From Stutzerimonas stutzeri (GTDB lineage Bacteria; Pseudomonadota; Gammaproteobacteria; Pseudomonadales; Pseudomonadaceae): a stretch of DNA of 64,000 bases. This document shows, in pieces, positions 8,244 through 16,727 of this stretch (the first letter of the stretch is position 1; every line of letters begins with the position of its first letter). The notes under the pieces are model-generated. The model was given only the letters and a program-made list of their open reading frames with translations. It was not told the DNA's origin and did no database searches. Position numbers and translations under genes: made by a program. Where the stretch lies: positions 1,178,001 to 1,242,000 of the forward strand of contig NZ_CP139348.1 in NCBI RefSeq assembly GCF_038561965.1, read 5' to 3'.

Positions 8244-9500
8244 TCAGTCGATCGGGGCGCCCTTGTCGATCCAGGCACCAAGCAGGTCGCGCTCTTCCTG
8301 AGTCATGTTGGTCATATTGCCCAGCGGCATGATCTGGCTGGCGACGGACTGCGCATGGATCTTCGCTGCCTGCTGCTTGATCTGCTCAGGCGTATCGAAC
8401 ATCACGCCTGCCGGGGGCGCGCTGAACAATGGGCTGCTCGGCTGTGCGGCATGGCACACCGTGCAGCGCTCATCGATCACGCTGCGAACCTTGGCGAACT
8501 CGCTGTTGCTGGCGTCAGCCTCTGCAACGGTGGAAGTGCCGGTCTGCTGCGCACTCATGCTGGCTTGCTCGGGGCTAGTCGGCGCCAGGTTCGGCGCGGC
8601 CGGTTGGCGATTCGGCGCGGTGACATAGGCCAGGCAGATCATGCCCAGTGCCGCGGCCGGTAGCGCCCAGGCGAAGCGATTACCACTGTGGCGGGTGTTG
8701 AAGTAGTGGCGTGCCAGCACCGACAGCGCGCCGAGGGCGGCGAGGATCAGCCAGTTGTACTGGCTGCCGTATGTGCTGGGGAAGTGGTTGCTGATCATGA
8801 TGAACAGCACCGGCAGGGTGAAGTAATTGTTGTGCCGCGAACGCAGCAGGCCCTTGGCCGGCAGCAACGGGTCGGGCGTGCGGTTCTGTTCGATGGCCGC
8901 CACCAGCGCGCGCTGGGCCGGCATGATGATGCGGAACACGTTGCCGACCATGATCGTGCCGATCAGCGCACCGGTGTGAATGTAGGCCGCGCGACCGCTG
9001 AATACTTGCGAATAGCCCCAGCAGGCGGCGATCACCAGTACGAAGAGGATCAGGCCGAGCAGGGCGGGCGTTTTGCCAAGGGCTGAATCGCAGAGCAGGT
9101 CGTAGACGAACCAGCCCACGATCAGCGAGCCGAAGCCTAGGGCGATGGCGGTCGCGGGAGACAGGCCACTGCCTGGCGCGATCAGGTACAGGCTCGGGTT
9201 GAGGTAATACACCACCATCAGCAGTGCCACGCCGGACAGCCAGGTGGTGTAGGCCTCCCACTTGAACCAGTGCAGGTTTTCCGGCATCTGCGGCGGGGCC
9301 AGCTTGTATTTTTCCAGGTGGTAGATACCGCCACCGTGGATGGCCCAGAGGTCGCCCGAAAGCCCCTCGCGTGGGTTACTGCGGTTGAGGTTGTTTTCCA
9401 GCCAGACGAAGTAGAAGGAGGCACCGATCCAGGCGATGCCGACGATCATGTGAATCCAGCGAATACTCAGGTTCAGCCATTCGGTCAGATGTGCGTCCAC
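8244..9500 (-). CDS. puuD: Urate hydroxylase PuuD, membrane-bound with C-terminal cytochrome c
   Basis: An integral membrane urate oxidase of 418 residues that converts urate to 5-hydroxyisourate and is thought to pass electrons to the respiratory chain through its cytochrome c domain, instead of making H2O2. It begins with helices WLNLSIRWIHMIVGIAWIGASFY, has about eight hydrophobic segments to residue 290, then an Ala/Pro/Thr linker. A cytochrome c domain follows with the haem motif CTVCH at about residue 345 and a candidate Met axial ligand in IMPLGNMTNMT. Length and order match the PuuD family. It replaces soluble uricase in this cluster; the next enzymes UraH and UraD are encoded nearby. 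allA lies upstream on the same strand with an 87-base gap, so co-transcription is likely. Confidence 0.93.
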   Translation of the reverse strand: MDAHLTEWLNLSIRWIHMIVGIAWIGASFYFVWLENNLNRSNPREGLSGDLWAIHGGGIYHLEKYKLAPPQMPENLHWFKWEAYTTWLSGVALLMVVYYLNPSLYLIAPGSGLSPATAIALGFGSLIVGWFVYDLLCDSALGKTPALLGLILFVLVIAACWGYSQVFSGRAAYIHTGALIGTIMVGNVFRIIMPAQRALVAAIEQNRTPDPLLPAKGLLRSRHNNYFTLPVLFIMISNHFPSTYGSQYNWLILAALGALSVLARHYFNTRHSGNRFAWALPAAALGMICLAYVTAPNRQPAAPNLAPTSPEQASMSAQQTGTSTVAEADASNSEFAKVRSVIDERCTVCHAAQPSSPLFSAPPAGVMFDTPEQIKQQAAKIHAQSVASQIMPLGNMTNMTQEERDLLGAWIDKGAPID

Positions 9501-9587
9501 GTTGATTACCTCTTTGCACGGCCACCGTAGCGGCCGTCATTTCTTCTTATTGGAGTCGGCTTGAGCCCGTCGCGAGTGCGGCTGCAC

Positions 9588-10100
9588 TCAAGTCGATTTC
9601 CGTTGGGGGTCGAGGAGGAGTTGCTGATCCTCCGTGAAGAAGTACTCGTCGCAGTTGTTGCCTGAACCGCTGCGATCGACCACCAGGAATTCATCCCGCT
9701 TTTCGATCGTCAGCACCGGGTGGTGCCAGACGCCGCGGTGGTAATTGACGCCCTGCCTGCCGTTGCTGCGGAAGGCGCGGACGTTACCCGGTACAGGTGC
9801 ATCGCCAAGTGGCGCGACCACGACCAGAAAGGGGTTGCCGAGCAGCGGAATGAACGCCTGGCTGCCCAGCGGGTGTCTTTCGAGCATGCGGATGACCAGC
9901 GGCATCTCCAGCGCATCGGCGGCGAAGATGCTGATGATGGCCTTATCGTCCGGCTGCGCGGTCTCGACCGTTGCCAGCTTGTGATAGCGGCGGGTGGAAC
10001 CGTTGTTGATCATGAAGTGGTCGCTGCCTTCGGTTTCGATCACATCACCGAATGGGGCGAAGGCTTCCTTGGTCAACGGTTCGATCTTGAGTGTGCGCAT
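9588..10100 (-). CDS. allA: Ureidoglycolate lyase
   Basis: A cytosolic enzyme of 170 residues that splits (S)-ureidoglycolate into glyoxylate and urea, the last step of the allantoin branch encoded here. It begins MRTLKIEPLTKEAFAPFGDV, the usual start of the AllA cupin family, and contains the conserved stretch GVNYHRGVWHHPV, which carries family histidines. The start at 10100 is set by that N-terminus; the ribosome site is weak. It lies 129 bases downstream of alc, and this gap holds a dispersed palindrome at 10161. It could also be named ureidoglycolate hydrolase in older annotation, but the fold is the lyase family. Confidence 0.92.
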   Translation of the reverse strand: MRTLKIEPLTKEAFAPFGDVIETEGSDHFMINNGSTRRYHKLATVETAQPDDKAIISIFAADALEMPLVIRMLERHPLGSQAFIPLLGNPFLVVVAPLGDAPVPGNVRAFRSNGRQGVNYHRGVWHHPVLTIEKRDEFLVVDRSGSGNNCDEYFFTEDQQLLLDPQRKST

Positions 10101-10160
10101 GCTGTGCTCGTTCAGTTCGTAATGATTTTGGGGTGGGCCGGCCGGCTGCCGGAGCAGGAG

Positions 10161-10178
10161 GGTGGGCTTCAGCCCACC
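10161..10178. repeat. Small dispersed palindrome between alc and allA
   Basis: GGTGGGCT-TC-AGCCCACC is an 8-bp perfect inverted repeat with a 2-base loop. It resembles the short extragenic palindromes scattered through Pseudomonas intergenic DNA. As RNA it could form a hairpin that stabilises upstream transcript or dampens distal expression. Confidence 0.55.
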
Positions 10179-10229
10179 ATGGCGTAGTCGCTGACCCTCA
10201 GGCAGCAAGCCACCCTACAACCGCCGGCT

Positions 10230-11225
10230 TTAGCGGGCCGCCTTGCCGAACAACCGCAGCCGGCTGACGCCACCGTCCGGGAAAATGTTCAGGCGCACGT
10301 GGGTGATCGGGCCGAGCTTGGCGATCTGCTCGCTGAATGTGTGCTCGGCGTGCATGGAAAGCTTCTGGCTCGGCAGCAGTTCGCGCCAGAACAGGCTCTG
10401 GGTCTCGATCTGGCTGTCGGTGCCGCCTTTGACATAGGCTGCCTGGATGCTGCAGCTGTCGGGGTAGTTGCCCTTGAAATGCAGGGTGTCGACGACGATG
10501 CGTTCGATCTCGCCCGGGTGACCTAGGGCGACGATGACCCAATCGTTACCCGGCGTACGACGACGGGCGGTCTCCCAGCCGTCGCCCATGTTTTCGCCAC
10601 GATTGGGGTTGAGGATGTTGCTCATACGGCCGAAGTGCTCGTCCGAGCAGGCCAGCGCACGGCCGCCATTGAGCGCCGACGCCAGGTCGAGCTGCTCGTT
10701 GTCGCCGACGCTGTTCCAGTCGCGGAACGGGATGCCGTGCACGCGCAGGCGTGCCACACCGCCGTCCGGGTAGATGTTGAAGCGCAGGTGGCTGACCGGC
10801 TTGTCGAACGCGATCTCGTGATAGTGGTGGCTGTTGCCCTGCAGCTCGACCGCCGGCAGGATTTCCGTCCAGACGGTGTCGTCGCTCGGGTCGCCTTCGG
10901 TAATGAAGCAGGCTTCCAGCGAGGCGGACGGCGGGTAGTTGCCGGTGAAGAAGCTGGTATCGATGTCGACGCCCTTGATCGAGCCCGGCACGCCCAGGCG
11001 AATCACCGCGTGGTCGTAGCCTTCGAAGCGCTTGCGGCGCGACTCCCAGCCGTCCATCCACTTGCCGTTGTCATCGAATACGCCTTCCTTCCATACCGCC
11101 GGCGTCGGCTGGAACAGCCGATTGACGTCGGCGAACCAGTCGTCGGTGACGGAGACGGCGCGGGTGCCCAGGCGGGCATCAGCAAGGTTGACGTATTTTT
11201 CGAAGGGTACGGAGCTAGCTTTCAT
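10230..11225 (-). CDS. alc: Allantoicase
   Basis: An enzyme of 331 residues that hydrolyses allantoate to (S)-ureidoglycolate and urea. It shows the family's internal duplication of two jelly-roll halves: the segments LRFNIYPDGGVARLRVHG (about 150-167) and VRLNIFPDGGVSRLRLFG (about 309-326) are near copies, and GYDHAVIRLGVPG and GNDWVIVALGHPG form another matching pair. It begins MKASSVPFEKYVNLADARLG, the standard N-terminus. It sits 59 bases downstream of uraD on the same strand, in pathway order with puuE and allA, and is probably in the same transcript. Confidence 0.94.
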   Translation of the reverse strand: MKASSVPFEKYVNLADARLGTRAVSVTDDWFADVNRLFQPTPAVWKEGVFDDNGKWMDGWESRRKRFEGYDHAVIRLGVPGSIKGVDIDTSFFTGNYPPSASLEACFITEGDPSDDTVWTEILPAVELQGNSHHYHEIAFDKPVSHLRFNIYPDGGVARLRVHGIPFRDWNSVGDNEQLDLASALNGGRALACSDEHFGRMSNILNPNRGENMGDGWETARRRTPGNDWVIVALGHPGEIERIVVDTLHFKGNYPDSCSIQAAYVKGGTDSQIETQSLFWRELLPSQKLSMHAEHTFSEQIAKLGPITHVRLNIFPDGGVSRLRLFGKAAR

Positions 11226-11284
11226 GACTCGTCTGCCTTGGCTGAGAGAAGCGGTTTCGATCGATCACTGCGTTGATGCGGTCG

Positions 11285-11800
11285 TTACATCGCCTGCAGA
11301 CGGAACAAGGCGATCTTGTTGATCTCCGCCAGCGCTCGGGCGAACTCCCGCTCGGGGTCGTTGTGGATGCGTTCCTCGAAGGCGGCAAGGATCTGATGTC
11401 GATTGCTGCCCTTGACCGCCATGATGAAGGGGAAGCCGAACTTCGCCTTGTAGGAATCGTTGAGTTCGGTGAAACGGTCGAACTCCTCGGCGGTGCATTC
11501 ATGGATGCCGGCGCCGGCCTGTTCCGAAGTGCTGGAGGCGGTCAACTCGCCACGCACGGCGGCCTTGCCTGCCAGATCAGGGTGAGCATTGACCAATGCC
11601 AGCTGCGTCGCGTGATCGGCCGCGAGCATGGCCTGCGACAGGCGGGTGTGCATCACCTCGACGTAATCCAGCGTCTCGTCGACGCCGGCGCCATAGACCG
11701 TCTCGGCGACCCATGGGGAGTGTTCGTAAACATCGGCGAAGGCGGCGACGAACGCGTCGCGGTCCAGGGTCGAAGGTTTGATCGTCTTGAAGGGGGTCAT
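11285..11800 (-). CDS. uraD: OHCU decarboxylase
   Basis: An enzyme of 171 residues that decarboxylates 2-oxo-4-hydroxy-4-carboxy-5-ureidoimidazoline to S-allantoin. The signature AHPDLAGKAAV contains the catalytic histidine of the family, and SEQAGAG and FPFIMAVKGSN are also conserved. The ATG at 11800 overlaps the puuE stop by four bases (ATGA), indicating coupled translation. The longer upstream frame is inside puuE. It works directly after PuuD and UraH; the allantoin formed is handed to PuuE. Confidence 0.94.
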   Translation of the reverse strand: MTPFKTIKPSTLDRDAFVAAFADVYEHSPWVAETVYGAGVDETLDYVEVMHTRLSQAMLAADHATQLALVNAHPDLAGKAAVRGELTASSTSEQAGAGIHECTAEEFDRFTELNDSYKAKFGFPFIMAVKGSNRHQILAAFEERIHNDPEREFARALAEINKIALFRLQAM

Positions 11801-12729
11801 GCGTTGCGCTCCGCAGTAAGAGGGTGGGTGGCATGCCAGTGCCGTGCGATATCGACGCGGCGAGCGCACCAGACCTTGTCGAAGCCCTTCACGTATTCGA
11901 GGAAGCGAGCAAGCGAGGCCAGGCGCGCCGGGCGACCGAGCAGCCGGCAGTGCATACCGATGGACAACATCTTCGGCGCACCTTCGCAGCCTTCGGCGTA
12001 GAGCACGTCGAACGCGTCCTTCAGATAGGTGAAGAAATCGTCGCCGGTGTTGAAGCCCTGGACCTGGGTAAAGCGCATGTCGTTGGTGTCCAGCGTGTAC
12101 GGGATCACCAGGTGCGGCTGTTCCGGTGTCGATTCCGGGTCCCAGTAGGGCAGGTCGTCGTCGTAGGTGTCGGAGTCGTAGAGAAAGCCACCTTCCTCGC
12201 GCACCAGCCGGCGGGTGTGCGGCCCGGTGCGGCCGGTGTACCAGCCCAGCGGACGTTCGCCAACGATATCGGTGAGGATGCGGATCGCTTCGAGCATGTG
12301 CTCGCGCTCCTGCTCCTCGTCCATGTACTGGTAGTCAATCCAGCGGTAGCCATGGCTGCAGATTTCGTGACCGGCATTGGCCATCGCTTTTATCAGCTCC
12401 GGATGGCGCTGGGCGGCCATGGCCACGGCGAAGATGGTCAGCGGAATGTCGTGCTTATCGAACAGCTTGAGCAGGCGCCAGACACCGGCGCGGCTACCGT
12501 ACTCGTAGAGCGACTCCATGCTCATGTTGCGTACGCCTTGCAACGGCTGAGCAGAGACCATCTCGGACAGGAAGGCTTCGGATTCCTTGTCGCCGTGCAG
12601 CACGCAGCGCTCGCCGCCTTCTTCGTAATTGAGTACGAAAGACAAGGCGATACGGGCATCGCCCGGCCAATGCGGGTGCGGTGGATTGCTGGCGTAACCG
12701 ATCAGGTCGCGTGGGTAGTCGGCGGTCAC
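11797..12729 (-). CDS. puuE: Allantoinase PuuE (polysaccharide deacetylase fold)
   Basis: An enzyme of 310 residues that opens the hydantoin ring of allantoin to give allantoate. It belongs to the PuuE class, built on the polysaccharide deacetylase (NodB) fold and unrelated to the amidohydrolase AllB. The features are the N-terminus MTADYPRDLIGYASNPP, the segments GHEICSHGYRWIDYQ and YTGRTGPHTRRLV, and a C-terminal SIGMHCRLLGRPAR. It is the first gene of the minus-strand run puuE-uraD-alc-allA-puuD, read divergently from uraH. A TTGTATACAA box lies 50 bases upstream at 12779, close to where its promoter must be. Confidence 0.94.
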   Translation of the reverse strand: MTADYPRDLIGYASNPPHPHWPGDARIALSFVLNYEEGGERCVLHGDKESEAFLSEMVSAQPLQGVRNMSMESLYEYGSRAGVWRLLKLFDKHDIPLTIFAVAMAAQRHPELIKAMANAGHEICSHGYRWIDYQYMDEEQEREHMLEAIRILTDIVGERPLGWYTGRTGPHTRRLVREEGGFLYDSDTYDDDLPYWDPESTPEQPHLVIPYTLDTNDMRFTQVQGFNTGDDFFTYLKDAFDVLYAEGCEGAPKMLSIGMHCRLLGRPARLASLARFLEYVKGFDKVWCARRVDIARHWHATHPLTAERNA

Positions 12730-12778
12730 TGAGGTGCTTCCTGTATGGCGGGTCGTCTAGCTCGACTGGATGATCCGA

Positions 12779-12788
12779 TTGTATACAA
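12779..12788. promoter_or_regulatory. TTGTATACAA box (purine regulon motif, copy 2)
   Basis: A perfect 10-base palindrome 50 bases upstream of the puuE start, in the divergent puuE/uraH gap. It is the same motif as at 15720 beside the GntR regulator gene. Confidence 0.68.
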
Positions 12789-12916
12789 ATTGATGTGCCG
12801 TTTGTAAATAGCCAATTTCGCCGGTATCGCGCTGATCGCTTTGGGGATGCTGCTACGCAGTCAGCATGGTGGCACCAGAGATCTGCAGAGATCGGGCCAA
12901 TCCTGCCTATTTTGAA

Positions 12917-12926
12917 TTGTGTACAA
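12917..12926. promoter_or_regulatory. TTGTGTACAA box (purine regulon motif, copy 3)
   Basis: The second palindrome of the puuE/uraH gap, about 80 bases upstream of the uraH start and 138 bases from copy 2. A pair of sites in a divergent promoter could allow control of both directions. Confidence 0.65.
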
Positions 12927-13008
12927 AATTATATGCAAATTGTCTTGAGTGGGCCGGTTCGCGTGGTTATGCTCGGGTCAGTTTCCTATCAACGAAGCGG
13001 AGGTGCCC

Positions 13009-13362
13009 GTGGGCCGATTGACCACACATGTACTCGATGCCGCCCATGGTTGTCCGGGCAGCGGGATCAAGGTGTCGCTGTATCGCGTTGACGACCAGGC
13101 GCTGACCTTGGTCGCCAGCCGAGAAACCAATGCCGATGGCCGCTGCAACAGCCCATTGCTGGAGGGTGATGATTACCTGTCTGGCGTCTACCAGCTGCAT
13201 TTCCACGCTGGCGATTACTACCGCAGCCGCGGCGTGAAACTGGGTGAGCCGGCGTTCCTCGACGAAGTGGTCCTGCGTTTCGGTATCGATGCCGGGCAGG
13301 ATCACTATCACGTGCCGCTACTGATTTCGCCGTACAGCTATTCGACCTATCGCGGTAGCTGA
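13009..13362 (+). CDS. uraH: 5-hydroxyisourate hydrolase (transthyretin-like)
   Basis: An enzyme of 117 residues that hydrolyses 5-hydroxyisourate, the PuuD product, to OHCU. It has the transthyretin-related hallmarks: RLTTHVLDAAHG at the N-terminus with the active-site His, an Arg in SRETNADGR, DHYHVPLLISPYSYSTY, and the C-terminal tetrapeptide YRGS that distinguishes these enzymes from the hormone carrier. The start is a GTG with GGAGG at 12999-13003, five bases upstream; an in-frame upstream ATG gives an N-terminus unlike the family. It is read divergently from puuE and shares its regulatory gap. A terminator follows. Confidence 0.95.
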   Translation: MGRLTTHVLDAAHGCPGSGIKVSLYRVDDQALTLVASRETNADGRCNSPLLEGDDYLSGVYQLHFHAGDYYRSRGVKLGEPAFLDEVVLRFGIDAGQDHYHVPLLISPYSYSTYRGS

Positions 13363-13402
13363 GGCATTTCCTTTACGTGCTGACTCTTCTGGAGTCCCTT
13401 TG

Positions 13403-13425
13403 CCCGCCGTCATGGCGGGTTTTTT
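13403..13425 (+). terminator. Rho-independent terminator after uraH
   Basis: A 6-bp stem CCCGCC / GGCGGG with loop GTCAT is followed by six T residues, 40 bases past the uraH stop. uraH is therefore probably monocistronic. Confidence 0.87.
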
Positions 13426-13539
13426 ATGGGCGGGAGAAAGCTGTGCGCGAACTACGGCGTGCGGCTAGCGGGTGCTTGGGGGCGAAGACGAGTTCTCCGC
13501 CGCGTCACCGCAGCTGACGGAGTGGATGAAAGTCCTCAC

Positions 13540-14166
13540 TCACCGGCTAAACAACGAAGCCGCACCTGCGCCCCCAAACAGCGCCGCGCTGGTCCGGTTG
13601 AACCAGACGTGCCCCCTTCCGGAGCGCAGGTAATGGCCCGCACGCTGCGCGCCAAGTCCATAGGCCAACTTGCAGCCGAGATCCAGCACCGCCCAGGTGA
13701 CGATCATCACCAGCAGCTGCGGCAGAAAAGGCTGCGCCGTGCTTAGAAACTGCGGCAGAAAGGCGGCGAAGAAGAGGATGTCCTTCGGATTGCTGCCGCC
13801 CAGCAGAAACGCCCGGCCGAACAGCCGACTGAAACGCGGGACGAGGGCCGGGGTTTCGATGTCGCTCGGCGCCGGTGCCTGGCGAGCCTCTTGCCAGCTC
13901 TGCCAAGCCAGGTAGAACAGATAGAAGGCACCGAGGATTTTCAGCACGCTGAATACCTGCTCCGACGCCATTAGCAATGCGCCGAGTCCCAGGGCCGAGG
14001 CGCAGAGCAGGGCGAGCGAGGCTGTCACCCCGCCGAGGAAGGCCGGCCAGGAACGGCGTACCCCGTAGTTCAGGCTGTTGCTGATCATCAGCAGCGACAG
14101 CGGCCCCGGTATGAGAATCACCACCAGCGCCGCACCGGCGAATAACAGCCATATCTCAAGGGTCAT
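13540..14166 (-). CDS. LysE/RhtB-family exporter
   Basis: An inner membrane protein of 208 residues with about six hydrophobic helices, beginning MTLEIWLLFAGAALVVILIPGP. The conserved PGP near the N-terminus and GGSNPKDILFFAAFLPQF mid-protein are typical of the LysE/RhtB amino acid efflux family. The ATG is preceded by AAGGAGG. It lies between uraH and the AzgA-type permease. I see no sequence clue to its substrate; a role in exporting a purine-related metabolite or amino acid would be speculation. Confidence 0.85.
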   Translation of the reverse strand: MTLEIWLLFAGAALVVILIPGPLSLLMISNSLNYGVRRSWPAFLGGVTASLALLCASALGLGALLMASEQVFSVLKILGAFYLFYLAWQSWQEARQAPAPSDIETPALVPRFSRLFGRAFLLGGSNPKDILFFAAFLPQFLSTAQPFLPQLLVMIVTWAVLDLGCKLAYGLGAQRAGHYLRSGRGHVWFNRTSAALFGGAGAASLFSR

Positions 14167-14189
14167 TGGGCCTCCTTGGCCTATGCAAA

Positions 14190-14211
14190 AGCCCCACCGC
14201 AAGCGGAGGGG
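14190..14211 (-). terminator. Terminator after the AzgA-type permease
   Basis: On the minus strand GCCCCTCCGC-TT-GCGGTGGGGC forms a 10-bp stem with one mismatch, followed by TTTTGC. It lies 34 bases past the permease stop and just before the lysE-type gene. Confidence 0.7.
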
Positions 14212-14244
14212 CTAGGGGGCGAGCCGGGCGCTGCCCAGCTTCGT

Positions 14245-15591
14245 TCAGAGAAACGCGAACTTGGCGATAAAGATCACGCACAAGACATACAGGCTGATCG
14301 AGACCTTCTCGCGCTGCCCCGTCAGCAGCTTGAGCGTCGCGTAGGTCAGGAAGCCCAGCGCGATGCCATTAGCGATGGAAAACGTCAGCGGCATCATCAC
14401 CACCGTAACGATAGCCGGAATGGTGTCGGTGTGGTCCTTCCAGTCGATGTGCGCCATGCCGCTCATCATCAGCATGGCTACATAGATCAGTGCGCCGGCC
14501 GTGGCATACGCAGGGATCATGCCGGCCAGCGGCGCAAAGAACATGGCGACCAGGAACAGTGCACCGACGGTGACCGCGGTCAGCCCGGTACGGCCGCCCG
14601 CGGCAACGCCCGAAGCACTTTCGACGTAGCTGGTGACGGGTGGGCAGCCGACCAGCGCGCCGGCGACACTGGAGGTACTGTCCGCTTTGAGGGCGCGTGA
14701 GAGGTTCTGGATCTTGCCGTCTTCATCCACAAGGTGCGCGCGATGCGCAACGCCCATCAGCGTGCCGGCGGTGTCGAACATGTTCACGAAGAGAAAGGCC
14801 AGGATCACGCTGACCATCGCGACGTTCAGCGCGCCGGCGATGTCCATGGCTAGCCAGGTCGGCGCCAGACTAGGCGGCATCGAAACCAGGCCGTTGTACT
14901 CGACCAGACCCAGCGCCCAACCGATGCCGGTGACCACCAGCATGCTCAGCAGAATCGCGCCGAAGATGTTGCGATGACTGAGTACGGCGATCATCAGAAA
15001 GCACACAGCTGCGAGCAGCGCAGTGGGTTCGCCGAATGAGCCCATGGTCAGCAGGGTCGCGGGGCTGTCGACGACGATGCCGGCGGTCTTCAAGCCGATC
15101 AAGCCGAGAAACAGGCCGACGCCGGCGCCCATGGCGAAGCGCAGGCTCATCGGAATGCTGTTGAGCAACCACTCGCGTAGACGAGACAGGCTCATGATCA
15201 TGAACAGGATGCCGGAGATGAACACCGCGCCCAGCGCGATCTGCCAGCTGTAGCCCATCTCGCCGACCACGGTATAGGTGAAGAACGCGTTGAGACCCAT
15301 GCCGGGCGCCAAGCCCACCGGCCAGTTCGCGTAAAGCCCCATCAGCAGACAACCGAGGGCCGCACCGATACAGGTCGCAACGAAAGCCGCGCCATGGTCG
15401 ATGCCGGCGTCGGCCATGATGTTGGGGTTGACGAAGATGATATAGGCCATGGTGACGAACGTCGTCAGGCCGGCAAGCAGCTCGGTCTTGATGGTGGTTC
15501 GGTGGGCGGTGAGTTTGAAGAATCGGTCGAGCAAGCCGGGATTCTTCGGCTGCAGCCCGAGGGCCGCCTGTTCCTGCTTGGTGCTTTCCAC
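14245..15591 (-). CDS. AzgA-type hypoxanthine/guanine/adenine permease
   Basis: An inner membrane transporter of 448 residues in the AzgA-like branch (E. coli GhxP/GhxQ/PurP type), which imports hypoxanthine, guanine or adenine with protons. It starts near ESTKQEQAALGLQ and has the family blocks LLDRFFKL, GLTTFVTMAYIIFVNP, GLAPGMGLNAFFTYTVV and SYVESASGVAAGGRTGLTA. I prefer the GTG at 15591, which has GAGGAA six bases upstream; a second in-frame GTG at 15624 lacks a clear site. It is divergent from the GntR gene. Its upstream DNA holds a RutR-like box at 15680 and a TTGTATACAA box at 15720, so two regulators may act. Together with guanine deaminase it would feed guanine into the pathway. Confidence 0.9.
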   Translation of the reverse strand: MESTKQEQAALGLQPKNPGLLDRFFKLTAHRTTIKTELLAGLTTFVTMAYIIFVNPNIMADAGIDHGAAFVATCIGAALGCLLMGLYANWPVGLAPGMGLNAFFTYTVVGEMGYSWQIALGAVFISGILFMIMSLSRLREWLLNSIPMSLRFAMGAGVGLFLGLIGLKTAGIVVDSPATLLTMGSFGEPTALLAAVCFLMIAVLSHRNIFGAILLSMLVVTGIGWALGLVEYNGLVSMPPSLAPTWLAMDIAGALNVAMVSVILAFLFVNMFDTAGTLMGVAHRAHLVDEDGKIQNLSRALKADSTSSVAGALVGCPPVTSYVESASGVAAGGRTGLTAVTVGALFLVAMFFAPLAGMIPAYATAGALIYVAMLMMSGMAHIDWKDHTDTIPAIVTVVMMPLTFSIANGIALGFLTYATLKLLTGQREKVSISLYVLCVIFIAKFAFL

Positions 15592-15679
15592 AAGGTGTTC
15601 CTCATCGTTCTTGTTGTCTATCACCCAGAGCGGTGCTCTTGAGGCAGGTGATGGTGAGGGCTCGTCCTGTTCGATTTTT

Positions 15680-15695
15680 TTGACCGAAAGGTCAG
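15680..15695. promoter_or_regulatory. RutR-like palindrome TTGACCGAAAGGTCAG (copy 1)
   Basis: TTGACC-N4-GGTCAG, 88 bases upstream of the preferred permease start. The same motif occurs twice upstream of xdhA (26322, 26345). The published E. coli RutR box is TTGACCANNTGGTCAA, with the same arms and spacing. No TetR-family gene is in this window. Confidence 0.62.
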
Positions 15696-15719
15696 GAAGG
15701 CTTGTTCGCGATTATGCTT

Positions 15720-15729
15720 TTGTATACAA
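15720..15729. promoter_or_regulatory. TTGTATACAA box (purine regulon motif, copy 4)
   Basis: A perfect palindrome, extended to TTTTGTATACAAAA, in the gap between the divergent permease and GntR genes, nearer the permease. Confidence 0.66.
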
Positions 15730-15848
15730 AAAATGCAACTCGATTCGTAATGTTTGCCTTTGGGTCTCTGGATAGACGCTCTCGGGCAGTTCTCTGGACA
15801 GGCACGCTAGAACAAAGGCGGTAGGCGTCGAGATTTGCAAATCGTTGA

Positions 15849-15858
15849 TTGTGCACAA
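15849..15858. promoter_or_regulatory. TTGTGCACAA box (purine regulon motif, copy 5)
   Basis: A perfect palindrome 100 bases upstream of the GntR start. Its position fits autoregulation by the product of that gene. Confidence 0.62.
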
Positions 15859-15957
15859 TGAAACTGGATTTATTTCGCTGTTTGCCCCACAGCCACTGCA
15901 GTCAGGCGCTGAAAGGCAGTAAAGTTCGGTCTGCCGATACTTCCGACGCGAGTCACC

Positions 15958-16713
15958 ATGAACGAACAGTTGCAGCCTCTGAAAAAGCCGACGAAAAGCG
16001 GCAAGGTCCGTACCGGGACCCAGGACGACATCGTTTACGCACACATCTTCGATGCAATCCTCGAACAGCGCCTTGCGCCGGGCACCAAGCTCAGTGAAGA
16101 AGCCCTGGGCGAAATTTTCGGGGTGAGCCGCACCATCATCCGACGCGCGCTTTCGCGCCTGGCGCACGAGGGCGTGGTGCTGCTGCGGCCCAACCGCGGC
16201 GCCGTGGTTGCCAGTCCCAGTGTCGACGAAGCCCGACAGATCTTTTTCGCGCGGCGGTTGGTCGAGCGAGCCATCACCGAACTGGCGGTGCAGCACGCAG
16301 GCGCCGATCAGCTGGCCGAACTGCGGCAGATGGTGACAGACGAGCAAGATTGCTTCGCCCGTGGCGATCGCGGTGCCGGCATTCGTCTTTCCGGCGAATT
16401 CCATCTGAAACTGGCCGAGGCGGCGAAGAATGCACCGCTGGTGAGTTTCCAGCGCAGTCTGGTTTCGCAGACCTCACTGATCATTGCTCAGTACGAAAGC
16501 GGCAACCGCTCGCATTGCTCTTACGATGAGCACAACCAGCTGATCGACGCCATCGCTGCGCGCGACAGCGAAAAAGCGGTCAGCCTGATGATGCATCACA
16601 TGGATCACATCGACAGCAAGCTCAACCTCGATGAAGACAGCGCGTCAGACGATCTGCACGCCGTTTTCTCGCATCTCGCCCTGGCGAAGAAAAAGCCGCG
16701 TACGGCCCGCTAG
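15958..16713 (+). CDS. GntR-family transcriptional regulator with FCD domain
   Basis: A DNA-binding protein of 251 residues. Its N-terminal winged helix (about 22-95) has the GntR pattern IFDAILEQRLAPGTKLSEEAL, FGVSRTIIRRALSRLAHEG and LLRPNRGAVVA. The C-terminal FCD effector domain (about 100-230) is all helical, with histidines in SGEFHLKL, SYDEHNQLIDAI and MMHHMDH that could bind a metal or organic acid as in other FadR/VanR members. It lies centrally in the purine cluster, divergent from the AzgA-type permease, with two TTGTNYACAA palindromes in the shared gap. It is the best candidate regulator of the cluster. Whether it represses or activates, and which metabolite it senses, cannot be read from sequence. 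Confidence 0.88.
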   Translation: MNEQLQPLKKPTKSGKVRTGTQDDIVYAHIFDAILEQRLAPGTKLSEEALGEIFGVSRTIIRRALSRLAHEGVVLLRPNRGAVVASPSVDEARQIFFARRLVERAITELAVQHAGADQLAELRQMVTDEQDCFARGDRGAGIRLSGEFHLKLAEAAKNAPLVSFQRSLVSQTSLIIAQYESGNRSHCSYDEHNQLIDAIAARDSEKAVSLMMHHMDHIDSKLNLDEDSASDDLHAVFSHLALAKKKPRTAR

Positions 16714-16727
16714 GCTTAGACCTGATC

